Assembly (NCBI RefSeq): GCF_012849095.1
Contig: NZ_CP051680.1
Span: 5,363,501 to 5,427,500, forward strand
Direction of reading: 5' to 3'
DNA: 64,000 bases
Source: Cohnella herbarum
Lineage (GTDB): Bacteria; Bacillota; Bacilli; Paenibacillales; Paenibacillaceae
The position numbers and the translations under genes were made by a program. Positions 1 to 9,204 of this stretch are shown in pieces. The stretch's first letter is position 1; each line of letters starts with the position of its first letter. The notes below the pieces were generated by a model. That model searched no databases. It saw only the letters and a list, made by a program, of their open reading frames with translations, and was not told the DNA's origin.

Positions 1-1245
1 ACGGCCGACGGAGAAAATCGCGATCGGGATGCCCGTAAGCTCCGTAATCCGCTCGACGAAACGACGAGTCGTTTCCGGCAAATCGCTTAATGTTTTAGCG
101 CCCGAGATATCTTCGCTCCAACCCGGCAACTCTTCGTACACCGCTTCGCATTCTTCCAGCAGCTTGAGGTTCGCGGGATAGTGCTCCATCAGTTCGCCGC
201 GAAATTTGTACGCCGTACAGATCTTAACCGTCTCAAGGCCTGTCAGCACGTCGAGGGAGTTCAAAGACAATCCCGTGATACCGCTGACGCGACGGGCATG
301 GCGAACGACAACCGTGTCGAACCAGCCGACGCGGCGAGGACGTCCCGTTACCGTTCCGTACTCGTGGCCTTTGTCGCGGATCCATTGACCGAGATCATTG
401 TTCAGTTCCGTCGGGAACGGGCCGTCGCCAACGCGGGTCGTGTAGGCTTTGGCAACGCCGATGACTTCCCGGATCTTGGACGGTCCGACGCCGGAACCGA
501 TGCACACGCCGCCAGCCGAAGGGTTGGAGCTCGTAACGTACGGATAAGTACCTTGGTCGATATCAAGCATGACGCCTTGCGCGCCTTCAAATAGAACCTT
601 CTTGCCCGCATCGATCGCATCATTCAGAATAACCGACGTGTCGGTGACGAACGGACGCAATTGTTCCGCGAGCGCCAGATAGTCCTGGATGATGCTATCC
701 GCATCCAGAGCTTCTCCGTTATACATCTGGGTAATGACTTGGTTCTTATCCGCGATAATCGCGCGCGCTTTCTCTTCGAACGCTTCGGCAACCATCAGGT
801 CGGCGATGCGAATTCCGTTGCGAGCGGCTTTATCCATATAACAAGGCCCGATCCCTTTACGGGTCGTTCCGATTTTGTTGTCCGCTTTGCGGTCTTCTTC
901 CAGAGCGTCCAGCACAAGGTGATACGGCATAATAACGTGAGCGCGATCGCTGATTTTCAGATTGTCGGTAGAAAATCCGTTGTCGCGAATATATTGAATT
1001 TCTTCCACCAACGCACCGGGATTAATAACCATTCCGTTGCCGATGACGCATAATTTATTCTGATTGAATATGCCTGAAGGTACCATCGTCAATTTGTACT
1101 TTTTATTCTCTATAAGGATCGTATGTCCGGCGTTATTACCGCCTTGATAACGAGCGACCACATCGGCCTTCTCCGCTAGGAAATCCGTAATCTTTCCTTT
1201 GCCTTCGTCTCCCCATTGCGTACCTACAACAACGACTGTTGACAA
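1..1245 (-). CDS. purA: Adenylosuccinate synthetase, 3' end cut by the window
   Basis: Makes adenylosuccinate from IMP, aspartate and GTP, the first committed step from IMP to AMP in the cytoplasm. The reading frame is open through 415 codons to the left edge. The N-terminus reads [20 protein letters not shown], the GTP-binding loop typical of PurA, followed by the GGNNAGHT stretch; the last visible residues are AIFSVGR, near the usual C-terminus. PurA is usually about 428 residues, so roughly 15 are missing because of the window edge, not because of damage. The start is a TTG at 1245, chosen because a strong GGTGGAGGGA ribosome site lies just upstream and the family N-terminus begins there. 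It is transcribed separately from dnaB, from its own promoter at 1331-1359 with a PurR-type operator at 1363-1406. Confidence 0.96.
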   Translation of the reverse strand, partial: MSTVVVVGTQWGDEGKGKITDFLAEKADVVARYQGGNNAGHTILIENKKYKLTMVPSGIFNQNKLCVIGNGMVINPGALVEEIQYIRDNGFSTDNLKISDRAHVIMPYHLVLDALEEDRKADNKIGTTRKGIGPCYMDKAARNGIRIADLMVAEAFEEKARAIIADKNQVITQMYNGEALDADSIIQDYLALAEQLRPFVTDTSVILNDAIDAGKKVLFEGAQGVMLDIDQGTYPYVTSSNPSAGGVCIGSGVGPSKIREVIGVAKAYTTRVGDGPFPTELNNDLGQWIRDKGHEYGTVTGRPRRVGWFDTVVVRHARRVSGITGLSLNSLDVLTGLETVKICTAYKFRGELMEHYPANLKLLEECEAVYEELPGWSEDISGAKTLSDLPETTRRFVERITELTGIPIAIFSVGR

Positions 1246-1330
1246 TGCAATCCCTCCACCCGGGGTGTTCTCCACGCCGGCATGATAATGCCACCCGAAA
1301 TCGCATGACTCGCGATCAGGCAGCATGAAT

Positions 1331-1359
1331 AGTGTAGCAACTGTACCCGGGGAAGTCAA
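1331..1359 (-). promoter_or_regulatory. purA sigma-A promoter
   Basis: On the minus strand there is a -35 TTGACT (1354-1359) and a -10 TACACT (1331-1336) with a 17-bp spacer. Transcription should begin near 1324, leaving a leader of about 80 nt before purA. Confidence 0.6.
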
Positions 1360-1362
1360 CGG

Positions 1363-1406
1363 AAAAACGAACAATCCCGCGACCGCCTATATTATCGTTC
1401 GGAATT
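1363..1406 (-). promoter_or_regulatory. Paired PurBox (PurR operator) upstream of purA
   Basis: Two 14-bp boxes in opposite orientation fit the Bacillus PurBox (AWWWCCGAACWWT) with one mismatch each. One reads AAAAACGAACAATC on the plus strand at 1363-1376; the other reads AATTCCGAACGATA on the minus strand at 1393-1406. They are separated by exactly 16 bp, the spacing known for PurR control regions, and lie just upstream of the -35 element. This predicts purine-dependent repression relieved by PRPP. Confidence 0.65.
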
Positions 1407-1424
1407 CAGCCTAACTTTGTCGGT

Positions 1425-2801
1425 TTATGCGCTGCCCGCATAGGCTTCGCCGTGAGATCGATCAAGACTGACGAATTTGTTAAAATTTTTCAAGAACACG
1501 AGCTCGACCGTGCCGACGGGACCGTTCCGTTGCTTGGCGATAATGATCTCGATAATATTCTTCTTCTCCGATTCCTTATCGTAGTAGTCATCCCGATATA
1601 AGAAAGCAACGATATCGGCATCTTGCTCGATCGATCCGGATTCCCGAAGATCCGACATCATCGGACGCTTGTCCTGCCGCTGCTCGACGCCCCGCGAGAG
1701 CTGCGAGAGCGCGATAACCGGAACTTCCAGTTCGCGGGCGATCTGTTTCAAAGTACGGGAAATTTCCGATACTTCCTGTTGACGGTTCTCGCCCGCTTTG
1801 CCCCGCCCTTGGATGAGCTGAAGGTAATCGATGAGGATCATCCCTAGCCCTTTCTCTTTCTTGAGCCGGCGGCATTTGGCCCGAATATCGGACACGGTAA
1901 TACCGGGAGTATCGTCGATATAGATTTGAGCCTCGGACAGCGCACCGATCGCCATCGACAGCTTCTCCCAATCATCGCCTTCCAGATGTCCCGTCCGCAT
2001 CCGCGTCGCGTCCACGTTGGACTCCGCGCAGACGATACGTTGAACGAGTTGAGGCGCCGACATCTCCAAGCTGAAGATGGCAACCGTCTCCGAAGCGCGA
2101 ACCGCTACGTTCTGGGCGACGTTCAAAGCGAAGGCCGTCTTACCGACCGAAGGCCGCGCCGCTACGATAATCAAGTCGCTGCGCTGAAACCCGTTCGTCA
2201 TTTTATCCAGATCGATGAACCCGGAAGGGATTCCCGACACTCCGCCTTTATGGTTATAGAGGAATTCAACCTTCTCGAACACTTCCATAAGCACGTCGCG
2301 GATGCTGATGAACCCGGTCGCGGAACGCCGGCTGGAGATTTCCATGATCCGCGCTTCGGCGTCGTTAAGCAGAACGCCTACGTCGTCTTCCGTCGCGTAA
2401 CCGTTAGAGACGATTTGCGTGGCGGTGCGGATCAGCCGTCTCAGAATGGACTTCTCTTCCACGATCTGAGCATAGTATTCCACGTTGGCCGCGGTTGGAA
2501 CCGAATTTGCCAGCTTAGCCAAATACATGACCCCGCCGACCTCGTCCATCTGCCCCAAATCTTGAAGGCGAGCGGTCAAGGTAACGAGGTCGATCGGCTG
2601 ATTATCGTCGTTAAGAGCCACCATCGCGTCGAAGATGCGTTGATGGGAGACGCTATAGAAGTCCTCGGCCTTCAGGCGTTCCATGGAAGCGATTAGCGCT
2701 TCGGACTCCAGCAGAATAGCGCCGAGAACGGCTTGCTCCGCCTCAAGATTCTGAGGCGGTATGCGATCGTACAGCAGCTGCTGATCCCCGCTTCCGTTCA
2801 T
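1425..2801 (-). CDS. dnaB: Replicative DNA helicase DnaB
   Basis: Hexameric 5'-3' helicase that opens the fork ahead of the replisome (called DnaC in Bacillus subtilis). The 458-residue length is typical. An N-terminal primase-interacting domain (about residues 15-120, beginning PPQNLEAEQAVLGAIL) is followed by the RecA-like motor with Walker A ARPSVGKTAFALN near residue 215, Walker B ILIDYLQLI near 320, and the motif SDLRESGSIEQDAD near 385. The start ATG at 2801 has a GGAGGAA site upstream. It is the last gene of the mazG-like/yybS/gdpP/rplI/dnaB run, four bases after rplI. No intein or frameshift is seen. Confidence 0.97.
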   Translation of the reverse strand: MNGSGDQQLLYDRIPPQNLEAEQAVLGAILLESEALIASMERLKAEDFYSVSHQRIFDAMVALNDDNQPIDLVTLTARLQDLGQMDEVGGVMYLAKLANSVPTAANVEYYAQIVEEKSILRRLIRTATQIVSNGYATEDDVGVLLNDAEARIMEISSRRSATGFISIRDVLMEVFEKVEFLYNHKGGVSGIPSGFIDLDKMTNGFQRSDLIIVAARPSVGKTAFALNVAQNVAVRASETVAIFSLEMSAPQLVQRIVCAESNVDATRMRTGHLEGDDWEKLSMAIGALSEAQIYIDDTPGITVSDIRAKCRRLKKEKGLGMILIDYLQLIQGRGKAGENRQQEVSEISRTLKQIARELEVPVIALSQLSRGVEQRQDKRPMMSDLRESGSIEQDADIVAFLYRDDYYDKESEKKNIIEIIIAKQRNGPVGTVELVFLKNFNKFVSLDRSHGEAYAGSA

Positions 2802-2805
2802 CGGA

Positions 2806-3249
2806 CTATTCCTCCACGACTTGTACGTTTAGCGTGCCCTTTACGTCCGGATACAATTTTACGGTTACTTTCGTTACGCCGAGCACCCGGATCGGATCGT
2901 CAAGCTCGATCTTGCGTTTGTCGATCGATACTTTTTGCAATTCCAACGCTTCCGCGATTTGTTTGCTCGTAATGGCACCGAATAGACGTCCGCCTTCTCC
3001 GGCTTTTGCTTTTATGACAACCGTCATCTCGGACAGGCGATCCGCCAGAGCCTTGAATTCGTTTTTCTCGTTTTCCTTCTTCTTCAGCGCGGAAGCCGTT
3101 TGTTGATTCAACGTCTTCTTCGCTCCCTCGGTCGCTAGCTGAACGACGCCCTTAGGCAATAGAAAATTGCGCGCGTACCCTTCGGACACCTCTTTAACCT
3201 CGCCCTTCTTCCCCTGACCCTTAACGTCTTGCAAGAAAATTACTTTCAT
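2806..3249 (-). CDS. rplI: Large-subunit ribosomal protein bL9
   Basis: Ribosomal protein bL9, an elongated two-domain protein on the 50S surface that binds 23S rRNA and helps keep the frame. The protein is 147 residues, the usual length. The N-terminal domain starts [20 protein letters not shown] and contains the family signature around [11 protein letters not shown]; a long helix rich in Lys and Glu links it to the C-terminal domain. Its start overlaps the end of gdpP by four bases (ATGA), which suggests translational coupling, and dnaB follows after four bases. Confidence 0.97.
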   Translation of the reverse strand: MKVIFLQDVKGQGKKGEVKEVSEGYARNFLLPKGVVQLATEGAKKTLNQQTASALKKKENEKNEFKALADRLSEMTVVIKAKAGEGGRLFGAITSKQIAEALELQKVSIDKRKIELDDPIRVLGVTKVTVKLYPDVKGTLNVQVVEE

Positions 3250-5210
3250 TCGAATAACCCCTCTTCCTTCTCGAGTTCTTGTAAAACGTGTTTTAATTTC
3301 GCTAATACTTCCGTTACCGAACCTTGAAGCTGTGCGGCCGCGTTCGTGAAATGTCCGCCTCCGCCTAGCCGCTCCATTACGATCTGGACGTTAATCTGGC
3401 CGAGCGATCTGGCGCTGACCCCGACAAGGCCGTCCTGCCTCAATCCGATAACGAACGAAGCTTTAATTCCCGTCATGTTCAGCAACGTATCCGCCGCTTG
3501 CGCGATCAGCAGTTGCTGCACTTGCTTGCCGGAATCCGCTACCGCAATCGCGATGCAATCCCGATAGGCTTCCGCGTTACGAATAATCTCCGCCTTACGA
3601 ATGTATTCTTCCAGATCTTCTTTCAGCATCCGTTGGATGAGCACCGAATCCGCGCCGTTGCGGCGCAAGAAGGAAGCGGCCTCGAACGTCCGGGAGCCGG
3701 TCCGGAAAGCGAAGCTCTTCGTGTCGACGGTAATTCCCGCGAGCAACGCCGTAGCTTCCCGTACGTCGAGAACGACGCGCTCGTGGATATATTGCAGAAG
3801 CTCCGTTACGAGCTCGCAAGTAGAAGACGCATAAGGCTCCATATAGACGAGCACCGCATCGTCGATGAACTCCTCGCTTCGGCGATGGTGATCCACGATC
3901 ACGATCCGATCGGTGCCTTGCAATAGACGAGGCTCCGCAACCATCGTCGCGCGGTGCGTATCCACCACGACCGCCAATGACCTCTTGCCGATTAAACTTA
4001 GCGCATGCTCCGGAGAGATGAATCGTTTGATCAGCTTCTCGTCCTCTTTCAACATATCCATCATCCGATGAATGGCGGGATTAACGCCTTCCAGAACGAT
4101 ATAGGCTTCTTTGCCGTAGAGCTGCGCAGCCTTCATGACGCCGATGGCCGCGCCGATGGCATCCATATCGGGCATCTTGTGGCCCATGATAATGATATTA
4201 TCGCTTTCCTTCATGAGATCGCGAAGAGCGTGGGAGATTACCCGCGCGCGAACCCGCGTCCTTTTCTCGACGGCATTGCTCTTGCCGCCGTAGAAGCTTT
4301 GACGCTGTCCGAACTTCACGACCGCTTGATCTCCTCCGCGCCCGAGCGCGATATCCAAGCTGCCCTGAACCAGATGTCCCAGTTCGATAACGTTAGCCGC
4401 ACCGGAAGCGAAGCCTATGCTTAACGTCATTGGAAGCTTCTGCTCGATCGTAATCTCGCGTACGTCGTCCAACAGCTCGAACCGCGATTGCTCGAGACTC
4501 TTGAGCGTGATCTGGTTCGTGATGATCATATAACGATCGGAAGATAACCGTCTCAGGAACAGACCGTACTTCAGAGCCCATTCATTGATTTCTCCGGTTA
4601 CCTTGGATAACATCAACGCGCGCTGCTGTTCGTCCATTCCTTGCGCGACCTCTTCGAGATTATCCATCGTCACGATTCCGAGCGCCAGCTTTTCCTCGTC
4701 ATACCGTTTCTTAAGCGTCCAACGCTCGGTAATGTCCACGACGTAAACAATCCGTTCGTTCGCGCGATGCAACAGTTCGAATACGCGGCCGCCTATCGTA
4801 ATCTCGGTTCCGACTTCCTTGTCTTTGACCGGTTGCTGCAAGACGGGGAAATGCGTGTTAAGCGATTCTCCGACGATCGAGGATTTGCCGATAATCGTAC
4901 CGATGAACGGATTATGCCATTGAATGTCCTTCTCTTCGTTATAGATAAGGATGCCGAAAGGAAGATGCCCGATCACGTCATTGCCGGCGTTCTTGATTCG
5001 ATGGGTCAGCGTTAGAACGTAATCGTTCAGGTCATGCCGGAACGCTCTCTCCGCGAGTATCCCGTAGACGGCGACGACTCCCCCAAGCGCCAAACCTAAT
5101 AAACCGAATATCCATTGGTACCAAGCCAATGCAACGGTTAAGATGAAGATGAGCACAAGTGCCCAGACGATATGCATACCGTGCCAACGCTGCACGAGAA
5201 ACTTGGGCAT
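3246..5210 (-). CDS. gdpP: Cyclic-di-AMP phosphodiesterase GdpP
   Basis: Membrane enzyme that hydrolyses c-di-AMP to pApA and so influences potassium balance, cell-wall stress and beta-lactam tolerance. The 654 residues contain two N-terminal membrane helices (about 10-55), a PAS domain (about 75-160) that binds haem in relatives, a degenerate GGDEF domain (about 170-300), and DHH/DHHA1 phosphodiesterase domains (about 340-650). The catalytic motifs are visible as [16 protein letters not shown] near 345, VVDTHRA, and VVDHHRR near 420; the C-terminal [11 protein letters not shown] is the DHHA1 signature. It lies between yybS and rplI, as in Bacillus. Confidence 0.95.
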   Translation of the reverse strand: MPKFLVQRWHGMHIVWALVLIFILTVALAWYQWIFGLLGLALGGVVAVYGILAERAFRHDLNDYVLTLTHRIKNAGNDVIGHLPFGILIYNEEKDIQWHNPFIGTIIGKSSIVGESLNTHFPVLQQPVKDKEVGTEITIGGRVFELLHRANERIVYVVDITERWTLKKRYDEEKLALGIVTMDNLEEVAQGMDEQQRALMLSKVTGEINEWALKYGLFLRRLSSDRYMIITNQITLKSLEQSRFELLDDVREITIEQKLPMTLSIGFASGAANVIELGHLVQGSLDIALGRGGDQAVVKFGQRQSFYGGKSNAVEKRTRVRARVISHALRDLMKESDNIIIMGHKMPDMDAIGAAIGVMKAAQLYGKEAYIVLEGVNPAIHRMMDMLKEDEKLIKRFISPEHALSLIGKRSLAVVVDTHRATMVAEPRLLQGTDRIVIVDHHRRSEEFIDDAVLVYMEPYASSTCELVTELLQYIHERVVLDVREATALLAGITVDTKSFAFRTGSRTFEAASFLRRNGADSVLIQRMLKEDLEEYIRKAEIIRNAEAYRDCIAIAVADSGKQVQQLLIAQAADTLLNMTGIKASFVIGLRQDGLVGVSARSLGQINVQIVMERLGGGGHFTNAAAQLQGSVTEVLAKLKHVLQELEKEEGLFE

Positions 5211-5282
5211 ATCCGCTTTCGCTCCCGTCTAATGATGAAATGGAACAACTTATTCAAGATCCCCGTCGTTCCGGATCGAACC

Positions 5283-6197
5283 TTATTTCACGAAATATTT
5301 ACGCAGCGGGAACGCCGCGTCGATCAGACCGATGATGTGGGCCGGAGGAAGCAGCATTAGCGGTATGCACAGCAACAGCGGAACCACTTTCGGCCATTTC
5401 TTGGCATCCGCCAGGAAGAAGAAAAACCCGATCGCCTGGATAACGAAGACCATCTGCAGAATCGGCACCAGATTCGATACGGCGATCTTCCAATACCCGC
5501 TGTCGCCCTCCGGCATAACGAGCAAAGCAATCATCGCGATTACATAATACAGCACCAAGCTTTTCGGTACTCTCCAAGTCTTCGCTTGCGGCAAGGCAGG
5601 GGCTTGAAAACCTACCGTGCGCAACGCCAAACGGGATAAGGCATGGGTAACGATCGTAAAGAATAGAGCGGAAAGCAGCAGCAGCATCGGCAACAAATTC
5701 ATGATCACGTCGCTATAGGCCGTTGCCATCTCTGCAGCCCAGCCCGAGGTGACGATCTGGGCAGCTTCGAATTGCTTGAAATTGTCCGCCAACATCGCGG
5801 CTAATTCCGCTTTCAGATCGATATCGAACATGACGGAAAATAAGACTAACTCCAGCAGTAACTGAGCCAGAACGATAACGAATCCGACCGTGACCGCCAA
5901 CCTGGCCGTTTTCCCCTTCTTATACAGATGCCCCATCGCGATAGCAGGAACCAGGAAAAAGAAGGCGAGCGTCGCCACGACCGGACCGAATGATCCCGAC
6001 AGGAAAAACGCGATTACCCCGATGGGGATGAGATGCATGATGAACATCTTAGGGTTAAACATCGTATATAGAACAACGAACGGTGTCATCACCAGGAAAA
6101 TCGTGATGAAATTCAAAGGCGTCGCTAGCGTAAGCAGCAACAATACGGCCGCCGCGCTCCAGACCAGCGACTTCCAGCTTATGTTCAACCCATTCAC
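5283..6197 (-). CDS. yybS: YybS family membrane protein (DUF2232)
   Basis: Integral membrane protein of unknown function, conserved next to gdpP in Bacillales. The 304 residues form about eight hydrophobic helices over the whole length, with the central segment (residues 115-165) carrying an acidic loop. The start is a GTG at 6197 whose bases overlap the stop codon of the upstream mazG-like gene (GTGA), so the two are probably coupled. The context (gdpP, rplI) suggests a membrane or envelope role, but nothing in the sequence points to a transported substrate. Confidence 0.85.
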   Translation of the reverse strand: MNGLNISWKSLVWSAAAVLLLLTLATPLNFITIFLVMTPFVVLYTMFNPKMFIMHLIPIGVIAFFLSGSFGPVVATLAFFFLVPAIAMGHLYKKGKTARLAVTVGFVIVLAQLLLELVLFSVMFDIDLKAELAAMLADNFKQFEAAQIVTSGWAAEMATAYSDVIMNLLPMLLLLSALFFTIVTHALSRLALRTVGFQAPALPQAKTWRVPKSLVLYYVIAMIALLVMPEGDSGYWKIAVSNLVPILQMVFVIQAIGFFFFLADAKKWPKVVPLLLCIPLMLLPPAHIIGLIDAAFPLRKYFVK

Positions 6198-6496
6198 CTC
6201 TTGCGGATATGTTCGGACAATTCGGTTAAATCTTGGTACTGATCTTCCAACTGATGTCCTTCTTGCTTAAGCTTCGCTAACTTGTCCGAAATCGCCTTAT
6301 CGAGGTCGCGGTAGGGAATACCTAATCGGCGGCCCAGAATATACGTGCTTGCGATCAAACCCGCCAGACCGTCGACGACCCGGGACGTGCTGCCATCCCA
6401 CATCGCCTTGAATAGCCGGGACGTCTGATCGACGACCTCGGTTTTCAGCCACTCGATCATCCGTGCCCTAGTCGCGACATCCAAGTCTCGTTCCAT
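6194..6496 (-). CDS. MazG-like family protein
   Basis: A 100-residue helical protein resembling the short MazG-like proteins of Paenibacillaceae. The helix around residues 10-60 (ARMIEWLKTEVVDQTSRLFK and the following GLIASTYILGRRLG) fits the all-alpha MazG fold, but the acidic EExxE/ExxD metal ligands of true NTP pyrophosphohydrolases are not evident, so I would not infer catalysis. It is the first gene of the run leading to dnaB, has a GGAGGAG site before its ATG, and overlaps yybS by four bases. Confidence 0.7.
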   Translation of the reverse strand: MERDLDVATRARMIEWLKTEVVDQTSRLFKAMWDGSTSRVVDGLAGLIASTYILGRRLGIPYRDLDKAISDKLAKLKQEGHQLEDQYQDLTELSEHIRKR

Positions 6497-6557
6497 CGCT
6501 ACTCCTCCTACGCTTCAACTCGTCTTAGCTGTAGAAGTCCAGAAAGCTGCAAACTTC

Positions 6558-6588
6558 ATTATATCATAAAACCCGCGTCCCACGACAA
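6558..6588 (-). promoter_or_regulatory. Candidate sigma-A promoter of the mazG-like/yybS/gdpP/rplI/dnaB operon
   Basis: Minus strand -10 TATAAT at 6558-6563 with a poorer -35 TTGTCG at 6583-6588 and a long 19-bp spacer. The -10 match is perfect; the spacing makes the call tentative. Confidence 0.45.
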
Positions 6589-6595
6589 GCCAACA

Positions 6596-6628
6596 AAAAC
6601 CCGGAAACGATGATCGTCTCCGGGTTTT
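6596..6628 (-). terminator. Rho-independent terminator after the amidohydrolase gene
   Basis: AAAACCCGGA at 6596-6605 pairs with TCCGGGTTTT at 6619-6628, with an inner ACGA/TCGT pairing. On the minus strand the stem is followed by a T-run. It lies 20 bp after the stop of the gene at 6649-8640. Confidence 0.75.
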
Positions 6629-6648
6629 CTATCCGCTTATGGCAATAC

Positions 6649-8640
6649 TTATGCTGCATCCAGCTTGTAGTCGCTGCTTTCTTTCGTCAACTTCCATCCT
6701 TGGGACTTCAGTGCCGATAAAGGGACGTAATTACGATCTCCAACGGACAATAGTTCCGTCGAGACGCCATTTTCCCACGCAAGCTGGTAACCCCGCTCCA
6801 GAATCAACTCGCCGACTTGAGGCTTCGGCACGTTTACTTTACTTGCGGTGCCTCCGCTAATCGCCGTGCCTTTGCGAGCGATCTTATCCCATGTCACTTC
6901 ATAGCCATGAGCCTTTAACGATTCAAGATCTACATAGTTCGCGCCGCGATATTCCAACAACGATAACGGACTGCCTTCCCAAGTCAGCGTCGACCCGCCC
7001 GCTTTCACGCGGAGGAACTCGCTCTTGATCGGTTGCCCGACGTGAACGTCCTTATGAATGCCCTTCTCGTCTAGCGCCACTTGGCCGTTCACGAGTACGT
7101 ACTCGATGCCCGCGGATACGATCTCCGGCTTCTCGACCGTCGACTTGTCGTTAATCGTGTTATAGTCGAACACGACGATGTCCGCGTCCATTCCTTTGGC
7201 GATCCGGCCTTTCTTCTGCAAGGCGGGAGCTTGCTTCTCCAACCGTTGAGCGGGCATAAGCGACATCTTCGCGATCGCGTCGGAGAGCGAGATCACCTGC
7301 TCCTTCCGAACGTACAGACCGATCGTTCTGGCGAACGTTCCGGAAGCTCTCGGATGATTATTGAAGCCGGGCTCAAGAATCGCATCGCTTCCGATCATAA
7401 CGTAAGGCGCTTTCAGCGAATCGATAACGTCCTGCTTCGGAATCGCATACGCGACCGCGAGCTTGCCTTCCAGTTGATACTTTCTGAATGTTTCCGCCGT
7501 AAGCCGTTCATTCGTTCCCGCGATCTGCAGATCCTTGTAAGTGATGCGGAACCGTTCTTGCCAACCTTCATCGAACCTTGCCGAATTCAAGTACGTTCCC
7601 CAATAATCGTATGGATAGATACAAGACGTGATGTCCAGTCCTTCCGCGATCGCGTCCGCGACCATCTTAAGCGATTGCGTCATGGAGAACGTGCCGCCGG
7701 TGCTGTTAATATGGTCGATATGGACCGCCGCGCCAGATGCGCGCGCATACCCGATCAATTCTTTGATCGCATCGATGTTCGTCCCCGGCTCTTCCATGTC
7801 GGAATATCTCGCGTGGAAGTAAACCGGTACGTTATACTTGTGAGCCAGCTTCATCAGCGGCAAGATTTCCTTATCGTTCACGCCCGGTACGTATTCCAAG
7901 CTGAATGAAATCCCGAGCACTCCGTTATTCAACGCCTTCTCCGCCTGATCGACCAACGTCTGCGTTTGCTCAGGCTTAGCGGTATCGTATCGGCTCAGCT
8001 TAAACTGATTGCGGGCTTGGGTATAGAAGAACGATGCGCCGAAATGCACCGGTGTCCGGTTGCGCTCGTAGTACGGATACCATTTCTCCGGACTTGACGT
8101 TCCGCCGTGCATCGCAATGTTCGCGGTCACGCCGTCGGCAATCTTATTCCATACGCCGATCGGATTCGGGTCATAGCTCAGGTTGTCTATGAAACCCGGC
8201 GCCACTACGAGGCCGGTTGCGTCAATGACTCGCTTGCCCTTAAGCTTCTGATCCGTCACTAGAACGATTTGACCGTCTTGAACGGCAACGTTGAGCCCTT
8301 CCCGATCCAGCTTCGTCTCGGGATTAATGACGCGACCGTTGGAGATGACCACGTCATAGGTTTTACCCAGTTCGGAAGCCGTCGGCACGTCGATCATGCC
8401 CGCTTCCTCCTCCACCGTCGTCGGTGTAGAGGCGGTTGGCTCGTTACTCTCTGGCGTATGGGAGTTCGAGGCGTCTTTTGTCGCTTTCGCGCTCGGACCG
8501 GCGGATGACACCCGGTCCGTATCCCGGTCCGCGAATAAAGTCGTCGCGGCCCATGCCCCGCCTGCGACGATCGCGATCGCAATCACGATCATGAACGGGA
8601 AAATCCTGCGTTTAGGTCTATTATGCCGGCTGTAGCTCAT
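6649..8640 (-). CDS. Membrane-anchored amidohydrolase of the N-acyl-D-amino-acid deacylase type, metal site altered
   Basis: 663 residues: a single N-terminal membrane helix (13-36), a Ser/Thr/Glu-rich linker (44-82), then an amidohydrolase barrel (about 94-530) and a C-terminal region (about 555-663) with two repeats resembling stalk or copper-amine-oxidase N-like modules (LEYRGANYVDLESLKAHGY and VGDRNYVPLSALKSQGW). The barrel resembles D-aminoacylases: APGFID at 147-152, YFHARYSD at 274-281, HIDHINSTGG at 307-316, VMIGSDAI, then NNHPRASGTFARTIG. The usual HxH after GFID is replaced by NLSY (153-156), and the usual zinc Cys after GVTT appears as His178 (AMHGG). It may therefore bind a single metal or act on a different substrate. 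Its extracytoplasmic placement suggests peptidoglycan or D-amino-acid derivatives, an inference only. Confidence 0.75.
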   Translation of the reverse strand: MSYSRHNRPKRRIFPFMIVIAIAIVAGGAWAATTLFADRDTDRVSSAGPSAKATKDASNSHTPESNEPTASTPTTVEEEAGMIDVPTASELGKTYDVVISNGRVINPETKLDREGLNVAVQDGQIVLVTDQKLKGKRVIDATGLVVAPGFIDNLSYDPNPIGVWNKIADGVTANIAMHGGTSSPEKWYPYYERNRTPVHFGASFFYTQARNQFKLSRYDTAKPEQTQTLVDQAEKALNNGVLGISFSLEYVPGVNDKEILPLMKLAHKYNVPVYFHARYSDMEEPGTNIDAIKELIGYARASGAAVHIDHINSTGGTFSMTQSLKMVADAIAEGLDITSCIYPYDYWGTYLNSARFDEGWQERFRITYKDLQIAGTNERLTAETFRKYQLEGKLAVAYAIPKQDVIDSLKAPYVMIGSDAILEPGFNNHPRASGTFARTIGLYVRKEQVISLSDAIAKMSLMPAQRLEKQAPALQKKGRIAKGMDADIVVFDYNTINDKSTVEKPEIVSAGIEYVLVNGQVALDEKGIHKDVHVGQPIKSEFLRVKAGGSTLTWEGSPLSLLEYRGANYVDLESLKAHGYEVTWDKIARKGTAISGGTASKVNVPKPQVGELILERGYQLAWENGVSTELLSVGDRNYVPLSALKSQGWKLTKESSDYKLDAA

Positions 8641-8668
8641 CGTTCCTCCATGGTTGTCCCATATTTTC

Positions 8669-9109
8669 CTACGCTTCCCTCTTCAATCCTTTTTCATCCG
8701 ACTGAATGGGGAGAAGCAACTTCTCGCAGTAATCGATAATATCGCTCCGGCGCACGATTCCGATGAAACGGTTCATATCGTCCACGACGGGAACGAAGTT
8801 TTGCGTCTTGGCCAAGGAAATCAGATCTTCCATGTTCGCGTCGATGCGGACCGCCAAGTTATTCATTCTTAATGGAACGTCGCAAAGCGACGCGCGATGA
8901 AGCTGATCGAAGCTAAGATCCGGGTTTGCTTTCAAATACCACAGCAAATCTCCTTCGGTTACGGTCGATTTGTACTCTCCCGTTTCGCTAATGACGGGCA
9001 CGGCCGTATAGCGATGGCGTTCCATTTTCTCCAACGTCTGTCGTAAGGTCGCATCTTCGCTTACGCAGACGACCTCTTGCTTAGGCAGCAAGAAAAAAGC
9101 AATGTTCAT
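8669..9109 (-). CDS. Two-CBS-domain protein
   Basis: 146 residues made almost wholly of a CBS pair: CBS1 about 8-62 (VSEDATLRQTLEKMERHRYTAVPVI) and CBS2 about 78-135 (IDANMEDLISLAKTQNFVPVVDD, then GIVRRSDIIDYC). CBS pairs bind adenosine nucleotides, and stand-alone ones in Bacillota include c-di-AMP receptors (DarB/CbpB). I cannot tell from sequence whether this one does; it does not closely resemble DarB at the N-terminus. A strong GGAGGAGG site precedes the ATG. It follows the LCP gene on the same strand after 95 bp, and a TATAAT upstream (minus strand, about 9153-9158) may give it its own promoter. Confidence 0.8.
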   Translation of the reverse strand: MNIAFFLLPKQEVVCVSEDATLRQTLEKMERHRYTAVPVISETGEYKSTVTEGDLLWYLKANPDLSFDQLHRASLCDVPLRMNNLAVRIDANMEDLISLAKTQNFVPVVDDMNRFIGIVRRSDIIDYCEKLLLPIQSDEKGLKREA

Positions 9110-9204
9110 TAATTAGTCCTCCTCCGTCCGAATCAAACGGCAGTGACCCCATTATATCATGTTGAGCTCTAGATTCACCATTGGAGATGCCACATCTTGT
9201 CATT

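Noticed and set aside
1..1245. purA frameshift or truncation
   Set aside because: The frame is open to the window edge and the final residues fit the normal C-terminal region, so the gene is just cut by the window.
1926..2696. Plus-strand 256-codon frame opposite dnaB
   Set aside because: It is a shadow of dnaB on the opposite strand, with no ribosome site or recognised domain. The same holds for the long plus-strand frames over the ABC ATPase (28905-29891) and the amidohydrolase (7081-7908).
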